The notes: generated by a model from the sequence alone, not told the origin. A stretch of 64,000 nucleotides of DNA from an uncultured Pelosinus sp. (GCA_900542835.1 UQPB01000014.1:15650-79649), one strand, 5' to 3'. Positions 18,070-26,813 are shown, numbered from the stretch's first letter. Program-made: numbers and translations.

Positions 18070-18082
18070 GTTCGGCAAGGAG

Positions 18083-18116
18083 GACTGGCGTGCTACCAAC
18101 ACGTCAGTCTTTTTTG
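18083..18116 (+). terminator. Rho-independent terminator of the peroxidase gene
   Basis: A 10-bp stem (GACTGGCGTG with CACGTCAGTC, one G-U pair) with a 7-nt loop is followed by seven Ts. The hairpin sequence is closely related to one at 20119-20143. Confidence 0.85.
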
Positions 18117-18184
18117 ATAAGAGGAACAATCTGTTAAAACGCGAATCCTAATAAAACGACAATGATTCGTGAGGGGATTATATT

Positions 18185-19675
18185 GTGAAAAAAACAATCG
18201 GGCTAGGCATCGTCATATTTTTAAGCATATTTTTGATGAATCTTCCGGCAACATACGCTGCTACTGCTTCCAGCCGCTTGAATCACATCGTGCCACCGAA
18301 ATTTTTAAGCCAAGAAGCGCCGGTGTATCCGCTGGCGGCCAGGCTGTATAATATAACCGGAACGGTTTCCCTGCGGATCAGAATTCACACTGATGGTTCT
18401 GTGGGGGAAGTCACTATCCGGAAATCGTCTGGTTATAAAATACTCGATGAAGCTGCTGTAGATGTGGCAAGAACGTGGCAATTTATTCCCGCAACTGATC
18501 GAGAGGGAGTTCCTGTAGAGTCGTTTGTTTTGCAACCGGTCTCCTTTCGACTGTCTGATAACCGCTATGCGATCATCAAATCAGTAATTGATTCTTGGGA
18601 TCCGGAAAAACTGAATCCATATTTGAATCCGGAAACTTATAATGGTGATATTTATCACATTTATGCCCAAATGAATCAATTTGCGCTTGATGAGTCTGAG
18701 CTTTCGTATACAGCGCTAATTGATGCTATTGAGACCGTAGATCAAAGTAAGCAATATACTCGAAACGTGTATCGTGCTATTGCCAGAAAAATCATTAAAA
18801 AGTATTATCCTGAGCGGGATACGACCCGGCAATTTGATCGGGGTGCGGAGAATCTGGATCCGGAATCTCATTACCGGACAGTTATTGCTTATTATACTAA
18901 AGCGATTGAAGATGAACCGTATGATGTCGATTATTATAACCAACGTGCGTTTGCTTATTTTTATCTGCACGATTATTTAGGCGCAATTCGTGATTATAGT
19001 GAGGTAATACAATTGGAGCCAACTTATTATCAACACTATAAAAACCGTGCGGAAAGTTATTTCTGGATGCACGATTACCCGAATGCGATCAGGGATTATG
19101 ATAAAATTATTGAACTACAGCCTGCTAATGGGGATAACTTCTATAATCGGGGAAGAATTTTTAGCAAGCTGCAGGATCAGGCAAAGGCAATTGACGATTT
19201 TAGCAGCGCAATCCGATTAAATCCTGATGATTATCGCTATTATGTAGTGAGAGGCAGTGCGTATCATGCTAGCCAAAATTATAAGGCTGCGGTTAGCGAT
19301 TACCGTATGGCAAGCCAAATAGCGCCTCATGCACCGGGTATGGGCGCGGTATATTATGATCGTGGCGAGGCCTATTTGGCATTGCATGATTATCAGAATG
19401 CCCTTGACAGCTATAGCCGGGCGATTGCTGCCTCTCCCCAGCGGGAGAATTATTATAACGCCAGGGGTAAGCTCTATCTAAAATTGAAAGAGTATGAAAA
19501 AGCAGTTGCTGATTTTAGTCAGGCAATAGATAAACTTGGCAATAATCCGGTAGATAGCGCACAGAAAGCCGGCTACTATTTCGCCAGAGCGGATGCATAT
19601 CAAATGTTGGGCCAATCTGACCAGTCGAATAACGATCGGCAGCAAGCAATTAAATTGATGTCGATTCCAGACTAG
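18185..19675 (+). CDS. Secreted protein with TonB C-terminal domain and TPR repeats
   Basis: A 496-residue protein starting at a GTG behind GAGGGG. It has a signal peptide (IGLGIVIFLSIFLMNLPATYA), then a TonB-C-like domain at about residues 40-120 (YPLAARLYNITGTVSLRIRI, GEVTIRKSSGYKILDEAAVD, ARTWQFIPA). A spacer follows, then from about residue 215 a run of TPR-type repeats (DYYNQRAFAYFYLHDYLGAIRDYSEVI and five or six more). TonB normally has an N-terminal membrane anchor with the TonB-C domain at the end; here the order is reversed and no anchor is seen, so classical energy transduction is unlikely. It is probably a periplasmic scaffold. Codon use is more A/T-rich than that of its neighbours. 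Confidence 0.75.
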   Translation: MKKTIGLGIVIFLSIFLMNLPATYAATASSRLNHIVPPKFLSQEAPVYPLAARLYNITGTVSLRIRIHTDGSVGEVTIRKSSGYKILDEAAVDVARTWQFIPATDREGVPVESFVLQPVSFRLSDNRYAIIKSVIDSWDPEKLNPYLNPETYNGDIYHIYAQMNQFALDESELSYTALIDAIETVDQSKQYTRNVYRAIARKIIKKYYPERDTTRQFDRGAENLDPESHYRTVIAYYTKAIEDEPYDVDYYNQRAFAYFYLHDYLGAIRDYSEVIQLEPTYYQHYKNRAESYFWMHDYPNAIRDYDKIIELQPANGDNFYNRGRIFSKLQDQAKAIDDFSSAIRLNPDDYRYYVVRGSAYHASQNYKAAVSDYRMASQIAPHAPGMGAVYYDRGEAYLALHDYQNALDSYSRAIAASPQRENYYNARGKLYLKLKEYEKAVADFSQAIDKLGNNPVDSAQKAGYYFARADAYQMLGQSDQSNNDRQQAIKLMSIPD

Positions 19676-20033
19676 GTTCTGCGGAAGCGCCGGCGACGCA
19701 TACTGGGGATATGCAGCAGCCTAGAACAAAAACCGGCGACTATATGCCCCGGTTCTGGTTTGTGCTATCATACATAAGGCCAAATGCGCGATACGGACAA
19801 TCCGGCGCCAAGGCGGTTGACCACGGAGCACACGGAGTCCGCACGGAGAACAGGAAGTATATATGGATAGAACAAAGACGGTTGCGATAATAAGCTTCCT
19901 GCGCCGCAGGTACAATGCGACTCCGTGAACCTCCGTGCATTACTCGGTGTCCTCCGTGTAATCGTTCCCTATTTACTTTTGCAACACCCTCTTTGCCAGC
20001 GTACTTGCCACGCTTATCGTTTTAGCCATAAAA
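19676..20033. repeat. Gene-free stretch with a 100-bp repeat and CTCCGTG repeats
   Basis: The spacer holds copy 1 of a repeat of about 100 bp (19716-19816, second copy at 21759-21860), then CTCCGTG-type units in both orientations (about 19817-19850 and 19920-19970). No convincing ORF was seen. Confidence 0.6.
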
Positions 20034-20070
20034 AATAACCGCCCCTGCTCTCTGAAGTGCGGCGGTTATT
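20034..20070 (-). terminator. Rho-independent terminator of the phytase-like gene
   Basis: On the minus strand AATAACCGCC pairs with GGCGGTTATT and is followed by a T-run. A second hairpin with a 10-bp perfect stem (GCTGACGTGC, 20119-20143) lies between it and the gene end. Confidence 0.7.
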
Positions 20071-20211
20071 CTAGTCCCGCAGACCTGGGCTAACCGGTTC
20101 CGGTAACCGGCCTGGAGAGCTGACGTGCAACCAGCACGTCAGCCCTAAAATACATGCAACCGGTCGGACAGCATATTGTATGCAGCAACGTAATTGTTCT
20201 CTTTTTGCCTG

Positions 20212-21588
20212 CTAGTAAAGCGCTTCCTGCAGTTCAATAAACCAGATGGACTGCTGACGTTCTTCCGGCGCGTTGGCCACAATGTGCATTCGGGGGTTGG
20301 CGGGCTTGCCTTCGTAACTAAAAGCCCCGTTTTCCTGCAGCGTGTAGTCGCCCGGCTCCGTAGCTCCATTCGTCGCGTCTTCCACCGCCATGGCCATGCC
20401 AAAATCATTGTCATTCGTTACAACGATTGTCTTTTGGTCAGGCATCAGGAACAGACCCTCGGCTTTTTCCGTATTCCAGCCATGGGCCCGGAGATCCACC
20501 AGCAACTGCTTTTTAGCAAAGCGAATGCCGGCCAGCTTGCTTTTGTCAGCGGTAAACTCCGGTTCCTTGCCGTCAATACTGATACCGGTAAGATCAGTGG
20601 CATCCTGGATATCGACCAGATAAATCAGATTGCGCATTTGCTTGTCTTTGCCTTTTCCTTGTTCAATTACCAGAAAGCGTGTGTCAGAAACCGCGTAAAT
20701 ATCGCCGATTTTCGCGTCCTTGGGTGCTTTGTAGGCTTCGGTATCAATGGGATAAGCCAGCATCTTTGTTTTTCCCGTTTTCGGGTCAAGCTCGACAATC
20801 CGGCTGAACTGTGCTGTTTTACCCGATTTCCCCTCGATATCCAGCGGACTTTGCCCGGCTGCGTACACCAGACCGGCAGGCGTTATGGTCAGTCCTTCAA
20901 AGCCGCGGTTGGGCGTGCGGTATTTCATTACTGCCGGCAGCCCCTGACCGGGCGCATATTTTTTCAGCAGCTTGCCCTTTTTATCGTATTGGGCAATAAA
21001 CGGTCCGTATTCATCGCAGACCCAGAAATTACCTTCTGCGTCCAGGGCGATTCCTTCCGTATCCATGCCGCGGTTGTCATAGCCCAGATGCTTGAAGCAA
21101 TCATCCAGAGCGATTTCGTTGGTGGCGCCAATCAGGCCCGGTTCGATCGGAAGCCCGGTGATCGCTTTGCCCTTTTCATCCTTCAAACCCAGCACAGACG
21201 TCACTTCCGCTTTGCCGTCCTTTATCCGGATGATGCCGATCTGCGGCTGAAATTGTGGCGACGGAAAAAACTTGCTGCTGTAGTGCTCCGTTCCGGCTTG
21301 ATACTTCGGCCCATCCCCGTTCGGACCGCGATCAGTGATGCCATAAAGCTCAATCGAGCCGTCCGGGTTAATTGCTTTTAAGGCAATTGCCGAACCAAAC
21401 CCCGGCAGGAAACCGCGGGGAAAGCTTTGTTCACTGGGGCCCTGATAGTTTACAAAGTACTTTTGCGGCACCGTAACCAGGTACTTCGTAATGGTGGGAG
21501 TGCCGGCGGCGAGCGCCGCATTGCTGTAAGCGCCAACGCTAAGGAGTGCGGCGGCTATAGCCAGCGTCTTAAAAAAGGTTCTTTTCAT
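20212..21588 (-). CDS. Secreted esterase-like/phytase-like beta-propeller protein
   Basis: A 458-residue protein with a signal peptide (TLAIAAALLSVGAYSNAALAA) and the family features of PF13449 (esterase-like activity of phytase): SFPRGFLPGFGSAIAL, YGITDRGPNGDGPKY, GMDTEGIALDAEGNFWVCDEYGPFIAQYD, NRGFEGLTITPAGLVYAAGQ and TVVTNDNDFGMA. The fold is a beta-propeller exported to the periplasm or cell surface; enzymatic activity in the family is poorly defined and phosphoester hydrolysis is a possibility. A possible Pho-box array lies 60-100 bp upstream, which would fit a phosphate-starvation role. Confidence 0.85.
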   Translation of the reverse strand: MKRTFFKTLAIAAALLSVGAYSNAALAAGTPTITKYLVTVPQKYFVNYQGPSEQSFPRGFLPGFGSAIALKAINPDGSIELYGITDRGPNGDGPKYQAGTEHYSSKFFPSPQFQPQIGIIRIKDGKAEVTSVLGLKDEKGKAITGLPIEPGLIGATNEIALDDCFKHLGYDNRGMDTEGIALDAEGNFWVCDEYGPFIAQYDKKGKLLKKYAPGQGLPAVMKYRTPNRGFEGLTITPAGLVYAAGQSPLDIEGKSGKTAQFSRIVELDPKTGKTKMLAYPIDTEAYKAPKDAKIGDIYAVSDTRFLVIEQGKGKDKQMRNLIYLVDIQDATDLTGISIDGKEPEFTADKSKLAGIRFAKKQLLVDLRAHGWNTEKAEGLFLMPDQKTIVVTNDNDFGMAMAVEDATNGATEPGDYTLQENGAFSYEGKPANPRMHIVANAPEERQQSIWFIELQEALY

Positions 21589-21649
21589 CTTCTTGCCTCC
21601 ATTTTATTTTATCGGCTATAGCCATCTTGACATATTTTCCAGGCAAGTA

Positions 21650-21689
21650 GATTAAGAAATTTTTAATGAAATGTAAATTCTGGTATTAA
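21650..21689 (-). promoter_or_regulatory. Possible PhoP-type direct repeats upstream of the phytase-like gene
   Basis: Read on the minus strand, TTAATA, TTTACA, TTAAAA and TTAATC follow one another with spacers of 6, 5 and 5 bp. This is the 11-bp periodicity of Gram-positive Pho boxes (TTAACA-like hexamers). The region is A/T-rich, so chance is a real alternative. Confidence 0.35.
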
Positions 21690-21758
21690 ACTCGAATTAC
21701 GCCCGGTGTAAACTGCCGCCCTGACGACACCGGTGCGCGTCCGGCAGATCGATAGGAA

Positions 21759-21860
21759 GCAGCGCAGGGCAAAAACCGGCGGCTATATGCCCCCGCTCTG
21801 GGTTGTGCTATAATAAAGCCGAATACTCGATACGAACAATCCCGGCGGCAAGGTGGCGTG
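21759..21860 (+). repeat. 100-bp repeat, copy 2, with an extended -10 promoter
   Basis: This segment is nearly the same as 19716-19816, sharing CAAAAACCGGCG, CTATATGCCCC and TTGTGCTAT. Here it contains TGCTATAAT (21807-21815), a good extended -10 for the coiled-coil gene that starts at 21863. In copy 1 the -10 is altered to TATCAT. Confidence 0.6.
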
Positions 21861-21862
21861 AC

Positions 21863-22339
21863 ATGGAAAAAATTCTACAGCAACTGCTTGAAGGTCAGAA
21901 ACAGTTGTTTGAAGGTCAGAAGCAACTGTTCGAGGGGCAGCGTCAGTTATTTGATGGCCAGCAACAATTGTTTGAAGGACAAAAACAGTCAGTTGAGAGC
22001 CAACAGCAGATAGTAACCAGACTGGACAAGCTGGAGAGCAAGGTAGACAGTCTGGCGGATAAGGCAGTCAGACTGGAGGACAAGCTAGGCTGTCTGGATG
22101 AAAAAGTAGACGGTTTGGCAGTTACGCTTCAGGAGAATGTTGCTATGACCAGAAGCATCCAGCATTGGACGGAAGAAATCCCGGCCCGAATCCATGGACT
22201 TGGCCACACGATGGATAGGATCGAGGGCAGGGTCAGCCAACTGGAGAAACAGCAGGATGTTATCAAGGCGGATGTGGCGTTTTTGGCCAGAAAGGCTATT
22301 GAACAAGACGAGGCGATGTACCGCCTGCAGAAAGCATAA
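21863..22339 (+). CDS. Coiled-coil protein with heptad amino-acid repeats
   Basis: A 158-residue, wholly alpha-helical protein. Residues about 9-50 are six tandem 7-residue repeats of the form EGQKQLF, reflected in 21-bp DNA repeats. Leu/Val heptads follow (LDKLESKVDSLADKAVRLEDKL, then LDEKVDGLAVTL), and RIEGRVSQLEKQQDVIKADVAFLARK. There is no signal peptide or membrane helix. It probably forms a long cytoplasmic coiled coil; I know no function. The ATG at 21863 is chosen for its AAGGTGG site. A 10-bp hairpin terminator follows. Confidence 0.7.
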   Translation: MEKILQQLLEGQKQLFEGQKQLFEGQRQLFDGQQQLFEGQKQSVESQQQIVTRLDKLESKVDSLADKAVRLEDKLGCLDEKVDGLAVTLQENVAMTRSIQHWTEEIPARIHGLGHTMDRIEGRVSQLEKQQDVIKADVAFLARKAIEQDEAMYRLQKA

Positions 22340-22361
22340 TAACCGGTTGCCGGTAATAAAC

Positions 22362-22392
22362 AAGGGCGCGAACCTTAATCGGTCGCGCCCTT
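22362..22392. terminator. Bidirectional hairpin terminator
   Basis: AAGGGCGCGA and its perfect complement flank an 11-nt loop, with T-rich sequence after it. It lies between the convergent coiled-coil and antiporter genes. Confidence 0.7.
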
Positions 22393-22442
22393 TGTTATTG
22401 GGAAAAGCAGCTCTCTGCCCGTGGCGTACTTCCGGCCGCTGG

Positions 22443-24725
22443 CTATAGCAGTCCTTCTTTAGCCAGCTTGCCGGCCATTCGCTGCGTACCTAAAATCCAG
22501 ACCAAATCATTTACCTGGATGTACATATTAATATCCGGAGCTAAAATCGGGTAAAGATCTCTTTCCAAGCCAAGCAAAAATCCGCCCCACTCGCCTTTTA
22601 TCTTAGAATCCTTAATCGCTACCCCCGCCAGATCGGAATCTTTTTCAACGCTTACCGCGTAGCAAAGCAGCTGGTCTTCTTCGGCATAGGATTCCTGGTT
22701 CTTGATAAACTCGCGCAGCGTCGCATAGCCGCCGTCGGCTTTTTTATACAATTTTACCTTTGTTAAAATCGCAAAGGCGTCGAGCGCCCTGCCTTTGCCG
22801 GCAACAAAAACAATATCGTTGGCCCGGATCTGTTCCGACCCTTCCGGAATATTAATATGGTCGCCATCCCGGATAATTTTGATCACCTTTAACTTTGAAC
22901 GCCGGGTTCCCGGCAAGTCGGCCAGTGCTTTGTTCAAAACAGCCGGCTGGTCGCTGCAGCGGAACGTACTTACCTGGATCCGCTCATCCAGCCAGCTGTA
23001 GCCAATGTTTTTGCCTTTGCGTTCCGCTAACTTTCTTTCATTAAAATTAGCCAGAAAGCGGGCTTCGATCTTTAAATAAGGTGCGATAAGCCACTCGGAA
23101 CGGGCAATAAGAACGATCAGGCCTATCGCTATGACCAGGACATATATCGTGGAAAAATCAAGCAGAATGGTAAACGGCAGCATAATCAGGAAAATGACGA
23201 TTCCCAGCCGCAACAAGATCAGCATCAGCAGCGGCAAATGATTGGTGACGCTCTTAAACCAAAGCGGAATAAAGTATTCATTCTTTTTAAACAAGCACTG
23301 ATTCAGAAACGGCGCCATTACTGCCAGCGTAACCAGCGTTGCCAGCGAGGCCGCGAGCTTAGCGGGCATATGCGCCTCCAAGAACGGTTCCAGCAACGAT
23401 GTCCCCGCCAAGATGATCCCCAGAATAATGACCGTATAAAGCAGCAAATGGAAAAAATACTTTTTGAAAAAGGCAACCCAATCGCTGTCTTTTTCGGTTT
23501 CAGTCTGATTTTCCGAGGTATGTCTGTTAAGATAGCCGGCGACCTTCCGGGGCAGGTATTTATCCAGATAGAGATAGCTGGCATCGGCCGCCCCGATGAC
23601 AAATGGCGTGGTAAATGTGGTAATAACCGAAACGGAAACGACAATCGAATAAATATAATCGCTGAGTACGCCCAGCGAGATGCCTAAAGAAGCGATGATA
23701 AAGGAAAACTCGCCAATTTGCGCCAGGGAAAAACCGCAGTGGATAGAGGTTTTTAAGGATTGGCCTGACAGCAGCACGCCTAAGGACGAAAATAGCGCCT
23801 TGCCGAAAATCGTCGCGATGGTAATCACCACAATCGGCATCGCGTACTTGACAATAAGCGAAGGGTCGACCATCATGCCCACCGAAATAAAAAAGATTGC
23901 GCCAAATAAATCCTTGATCGGCTTATTCAGATGCTCAATCTTTTCGGCATGAATGGTCCCTGCCAGCAGCGAGCCGGCCAGAAAAGCCCCTAAAGCGGAG
24001 GAAAACCCCAGATAATTAGCTAAAATGACCATGCCAAAGCAAATGCCCAGCGACATGATTAAAAGTGTTTCGTCATTCATCAGTTGATGCACATTTTTCA
24101 GTATTGTCGGCAGCAGATAGATCCCGAGAATAAGCCAGAGGGCCAAATAAAAGATCATTTTCAGCAACTGCCCCGCCAGCTCGCCGCCGGAAATTCCCTG
24201 ACTGACGGCAATCGTCGACAACATGACCATCATAAAAATGCCGGCAATATCTTCAATGATTAAGGTGCCAAATACCAGCTCTGTAAACTTTTTGCCTTTT
24301 AAGTTCAAATCTTCAAATGCCTTGATAATGATGGTTGTTGACGACATCGACAGCATGCCGCCGAGAAATACGCTGTTCATAACCCCCCAGCCCATCAGCT
24401 GGCCGCAGGCAAAACCAATTGCCAGCATGGAAACAACTTCCGTAATTGCTGTAATGATTGCCGTACCGCCAACTGAGGCGAGCTTGTGCAAGTTAAACTC
24501 CAGTCCCAGCGAGAACATCAGAATAATGATGCCGATTTCGCTCCAGGTGCTAATGCTTACCACATCAGTAACCGCCGGAACCAGCGTAAAATAGGGGCCT
24601 GCCATAAACCCGGTAATAATATAGCCTAACACCAGCGGCTGCCGGAATTGCTTGAAGAGGAGTGTCATCATGCCGGCTACCAGCAGCATGAGCGCTAAAT
24701 CAGAGATAAGCTCAGGTATATGCAT
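22443..24725 (-). CDS. CPA2-family cation:proton antiporter with two RCK-C domains
   Basis: A 760-residue protein. The N-terminal 390 residues form a 12-13-helix Na+/H+-exchanger domain (FRQPLVLGYIITGFMAGP, MFSLGLEFNLHKL, GGMLSMSSTTIIIKAFEDL, GAFLAGSLLAGT, GFSLAQIGEFSFIIASLG). A further membrane block runs from about 430 to 550. The C-terminus has two TrkA-C/RCK-C-like domains (DGDHINIPEGSEQIRANDIVFVAGKG; PILAPDINMYIQVNDLVWILG) but no clear Rossmann RCK-N. Such proteins are K+(Na+)/H+ antiporters gated by ligand at RCK-C. The start at 24725 has AGGAG at 8 bp; a frame start 87 bases upstream has no ribosome site. Confidence 0.88.
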   Translation of the reverse strand: MHIPELISDLALMLLVAGMMTLLFKQFRQPLVLGYIITGFMAGPYFTLVPAVTDVVSISTWSEIGIIILMFSLGLEFNLHKLASVGGTAIITAITEVVSMLAIGFACGQLMGWGVMNSVFLGGMLSMSSTTIIIKAFEDLNLKGKKFTELVFGTLIIEDIAGIFMMVMLSTIAVSQGISGGELAGQLLKMIFYLALWLILGIYLLPTILKNVHQLMNDETLLIMSLGICFGMVILANYLGFSSALGAFLAGSLLAGTIHAEKIEHLNKPIKDLFGAIFFISVGMMVDPSLIVKYAMPIVVITIATIFGKALFSSLGVLLSGQSLKTSIHCGFSLAQIGEFSFIIASLGISLGVLSDYIYSIVVSVSVITTFTTPFVIGAADASYLYLDKYLPRKVAGYLNRHTSENQTETEKDSDWVAFFKKYFFHLLLYTVIILGIILAGTSLLEPFLEAHMPAKLAASLATLVTLAVMAPFLNQCLFKKNEYFIPLWFKSVTNHLPLLMLILLRLGIVIFLIMLPFTILLDFSTIYVLVIAIGLIVLIARSEWLIAPYLKIEARFLANFNERKLAERKGKNIGYSWLDERIQVSTFRCSDQPAVLNKALADLPGTRRSKLKVIKIIRDGDHINIPEGSEQIRANDIVFVAGKGRALDAFAILTKVKLYKKADGGYATLREFIKNQESYAEEDQLLCYAVSVEKDSDLAGVAIKDSKIKGEWGGFLLGLERDLYPILAPDINMYIQVNDLVWILGTQRMAGKLAKEGLL

Positions 24726-25198
24726 AGGAAAACTCCTGTCAAAGTTGTATATTTTGTGTGAATTAGTACGTTGGTCCACGTTAGCGGTTCTGGGGGGAGC
24801 GGACAAAGGCAAGATGCGGGAAGGCGCATAGCGGCCGTAGGCTGATGGCTGCCAGCCGGTTGACTATAATAAGTATAGGATATGAAATGTTCATCTTCAC
24901 AATACGTGGTAAGGCAAATTCGACTTAAATAACATTACGGTAACCGTTACACGGAGTAAACGGAGTTATTCACGGAGCTTCACGGAATGACTTTTGGCTG
25001 TGCATTGAATAGGACAGATGCTGACCTGTGCTTCATGGCTGCCGCTTTCCTTCATTCCGGTCTTTGACAACGGCTTTCTAAGTAAAACCCAGGACAAAGT
25101 CACCGGCAATGTATGATAAAGTAGGAAACTCTGTTATAGTAGACATGAGCGAAATCGGTCGGCGGAACCCGGGTTTGTTTGAGCGGGAGGTGTGCAGT
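24726..25198. repeat. Gene-free stretch with CTCCGTG repeats
   Basis: This 473-bp divergent spacer holds an ACGGAG-type repeat cluster at about 24948-24990 (the reverse orientation of CTCCGT), a TATAAT-like sequence at 24865-24870 and nothing else recognisable. Confidence 0.5.
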
Positions 25199-25540
25199 AT
25201 GTCGATGAATTTACCGCATACAAAAGATAATGAACGTCTGGCTCTGTCCGAATTAAAGAGACGTGTAAGAGCACAAACGGCAATTGAGCAGGTTGTTGTC
25301 TTCGGATCGGTGGCCCGTGGTGAAGCCACGGAAGAATCCGATCTCGATGTATTAGTTGTTACAAAAGAGCCGGTTTCTTATTTAGTTGAAACCGCTATAT
25401 TTGATATTGCTTTCTTTATTAATATTGAGTACGATACGAACATTAGTGTATTGGTTGTGCCGAAAGACAAATGGGAATCTCCGGTTTGGTCGCTGCTGCC
25501 GCTTCACCAGGCGATTATGCGAGAGGGAGTCGCCGTATGA
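25199..25540 (+). CDS. MNT-type nucleotidyltransferase (antitoxin of a HEPN/MNT pair)
   Basis: The 113-residue protein has the minimal nucleotidyltransferase motif GSVARGEATEESDLDVLVV (Gly-Ser about 36-37, Asp 48 and 50). The rest is a short alpha/beta domain. In MntA-HepT-type modules the MNT protein adds AMP to the partner HEPN RNase and silences it. The start at 25199 follows GGGAGGTG. Its stop overlaps the start of the HEPN gene (ATGA), the classic arrangement, but that partner is deleted here, so this is an antitoxin without its toxin. Confidence 0.82.
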   Translation: MSMNLPHTKDNERLALSELKRRVRAQTAIEQVVVFGSVARGEATEESDLDVLVVTKEPVSYLVETAIFDIAFFINIEYDTNISVLVVPKDKWESPVWSLLPLHQAIMREGVAV

Positions 25541-25735
25541 CAGTAGACGACAACGGGAAAGAGTTGGCGCGTTATTGGTTGAGCAAATCGCTAGAAGCGG
25601 AAGAAAGCGCGACATTACTGTTTAATCATCAGCAATACGGAAATGGCGACTGAGCTTTTGGATCAAACCAACAGGTTGTTGCGAATTCTGCGTAACTATG
25701 CGGAAGTTGAAATAAATAAGTCATTAAGGGCCTAA
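25537..25735 (+). pseudogene. HEPN toxin gene remnant (internal deletion and frameshift)
   Basis: The first 33 or so residues (ELARYWLSKSLEAEESATLLF) are those of a HEPN-domain protein. They run into a premature stop at 25651. In another frame, 25646-25735 encodes a typical HEPN C-terminus (ELLDQTNRLLRILRNYAEVE). A full HEPN protein of this class is about 130 residues; the central part, which should hold the RNase motif R-x4-6-H, is missing. The toxin is therefore inactive. Confidence 0.72.
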
Positions 25736-25748
25736 GCAATTAGCGAAA

Positions 25749-25806
25749 GTCCTGCCTCTGCAATTTGGCAGGATTTTCGTTTGTTTTCATGAATTTTAAA
25801 CAAGAG
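25749..25806 (+). repeat. GGCAGGATTTT hairpin element, copy B
   Basis: TCCTGCC, a short loop and GGCAGGA are followed by TTTTCGTTTG and TTCATGAATTTTAAACAA. It is related to copies at 17289 and 28733. It follows the HEPN remnant and could terminate that transcript. Confidence 0.55.
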
Positions 25807-25945
25807 AAAAATGCGATATATACACCGGAATCCGCTGCGGCAGCTTAACTTCGATCTCTGACGACTTTGAATTGCACTGAGCAGCCTATGGAAATTCATC
25901 TATGCCACATAAAGAGGCCATCAATTAACCGGGAGGGGTACTGCA

Positions 25946-26722
25946 ATGCCATCAGCTTCAACTACAGTGCGAATCAGCAGGGGACGTAAAGAACTAATTG
26001 CAAACTACGCGACTGCGGCAGTCAGTTTATACGGAGTAATCAGTGTCAGTGAATTTGTTGATGTGTTCAACCACTATGAAGAAACGAAGACGACTGCGAC
26101 GGAGACGACCTTAGCGCTGCGACGGCTGGCCAAAACTGATGACGTGGAGTATTCGCTGTCTGGCGATATGATTTCCGGTCCCGAATTTCAGCCCGATTTT
26201 GAAGACTATGCCGGTAATATTGATGCGATTCGCGAAAATCAGAAAGGCAAGCCACATTACCTTCCGGAAAAAGACGAATTTTTGCGTTATGTGGATTTTG
26301 CTTACCGTGAACCGGAAAAGCCTTATGCTGATTTGAAAGCGCATATCCTGAACAACAAATTGATCACAAGGGGCGAGGGCCTAGACGGTGTGGACGGCGA
26401 CCTGCTGGATCTGCACGAGCTGGCTCGGTTCGGTGTTCAGTTCAAAGACTATTGGGGTTATTTCACAAAAGCGGGATACCACTTTAAAGGTATTGACGAT
26501 CTGAACGCCTTTGCGCAGCTGCTCATAAATGTACATAATAATACCAGAATGTACGATAACAATGGCTTTACGCCGGAGGAGACAGGGGAGAAACTTGGAC
26601 CATCCGAACAGATTTCGCACATAACAGGGCCGGTTAATCCGTTAATGGCAGCGCCGGTCGGCCGGAATGAGCCTTGCCCTTGCGGGAGCGGGTTGAAGTA
26701 TAAAAAATGCTGTGGCAAATGA
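25946..26722 (+). CDS. SEC-C zinc-motif protein of unknown function
   Basis: A 258-residue cytoplasmic protein ending in a textbook SEC-C motif (RNEPCPCGSGLKYKKCCGK, Cys-x-Cys with Cys-Cys). This zinc-binding tail also occurs in SecA and in many stand-alone proteins. The first 230 residues are mostly helical and acidic, and I do not recognise a domain; a helix-turn-helix-like start (SLYGVISVSEFVDVFNHYEETK) is possible. It has a GGGAGGGG ribosome site. It may belong to the mobile or stress gene set on either side; no function is claimed. Confidence 0.75.
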   Translation: MPSASTTVRISRGRKELIANYATAAVSLYGVISVSEFVDVFNHYEETKTTATETTLALRRLAKTDDVEYSLSGDMISGPEFQPDFEDYAGNIDAIRENQKGKPHYLPEKDEFLRYVDFAYREPEKPYADLKAHILNNKLITRGEGLDGVDGDLLDLHELARFGVQFKDYWGYFTKAGYHFKGIDDLNAFAQLLINVHNNTRMYDNNGFTPEETGEKLGPSEQISHITGPVNPLMAAPVGRNEPCPCGSGLKYKKCCGK

Positions 26723-26768
26723 GGTGAAAAAACGCTTTGGCTGCTGCGTAGCTTTTTCATGAATATGC

Positions 26769-26813
26769 CAACAACCCCAAGCTGAAACCATCTGTTGCAG
26801 CTTGGGGTTGTTG
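26769..26813 (+). terminator. 16-bp perfect hairpin after the SEC-C gene
   Basis: CAACAACCCCAAGCTG and its exact complement flank a 13-nt loop, 46 bp past the stop codon. The T-run is weak. Confidence 0.6.
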
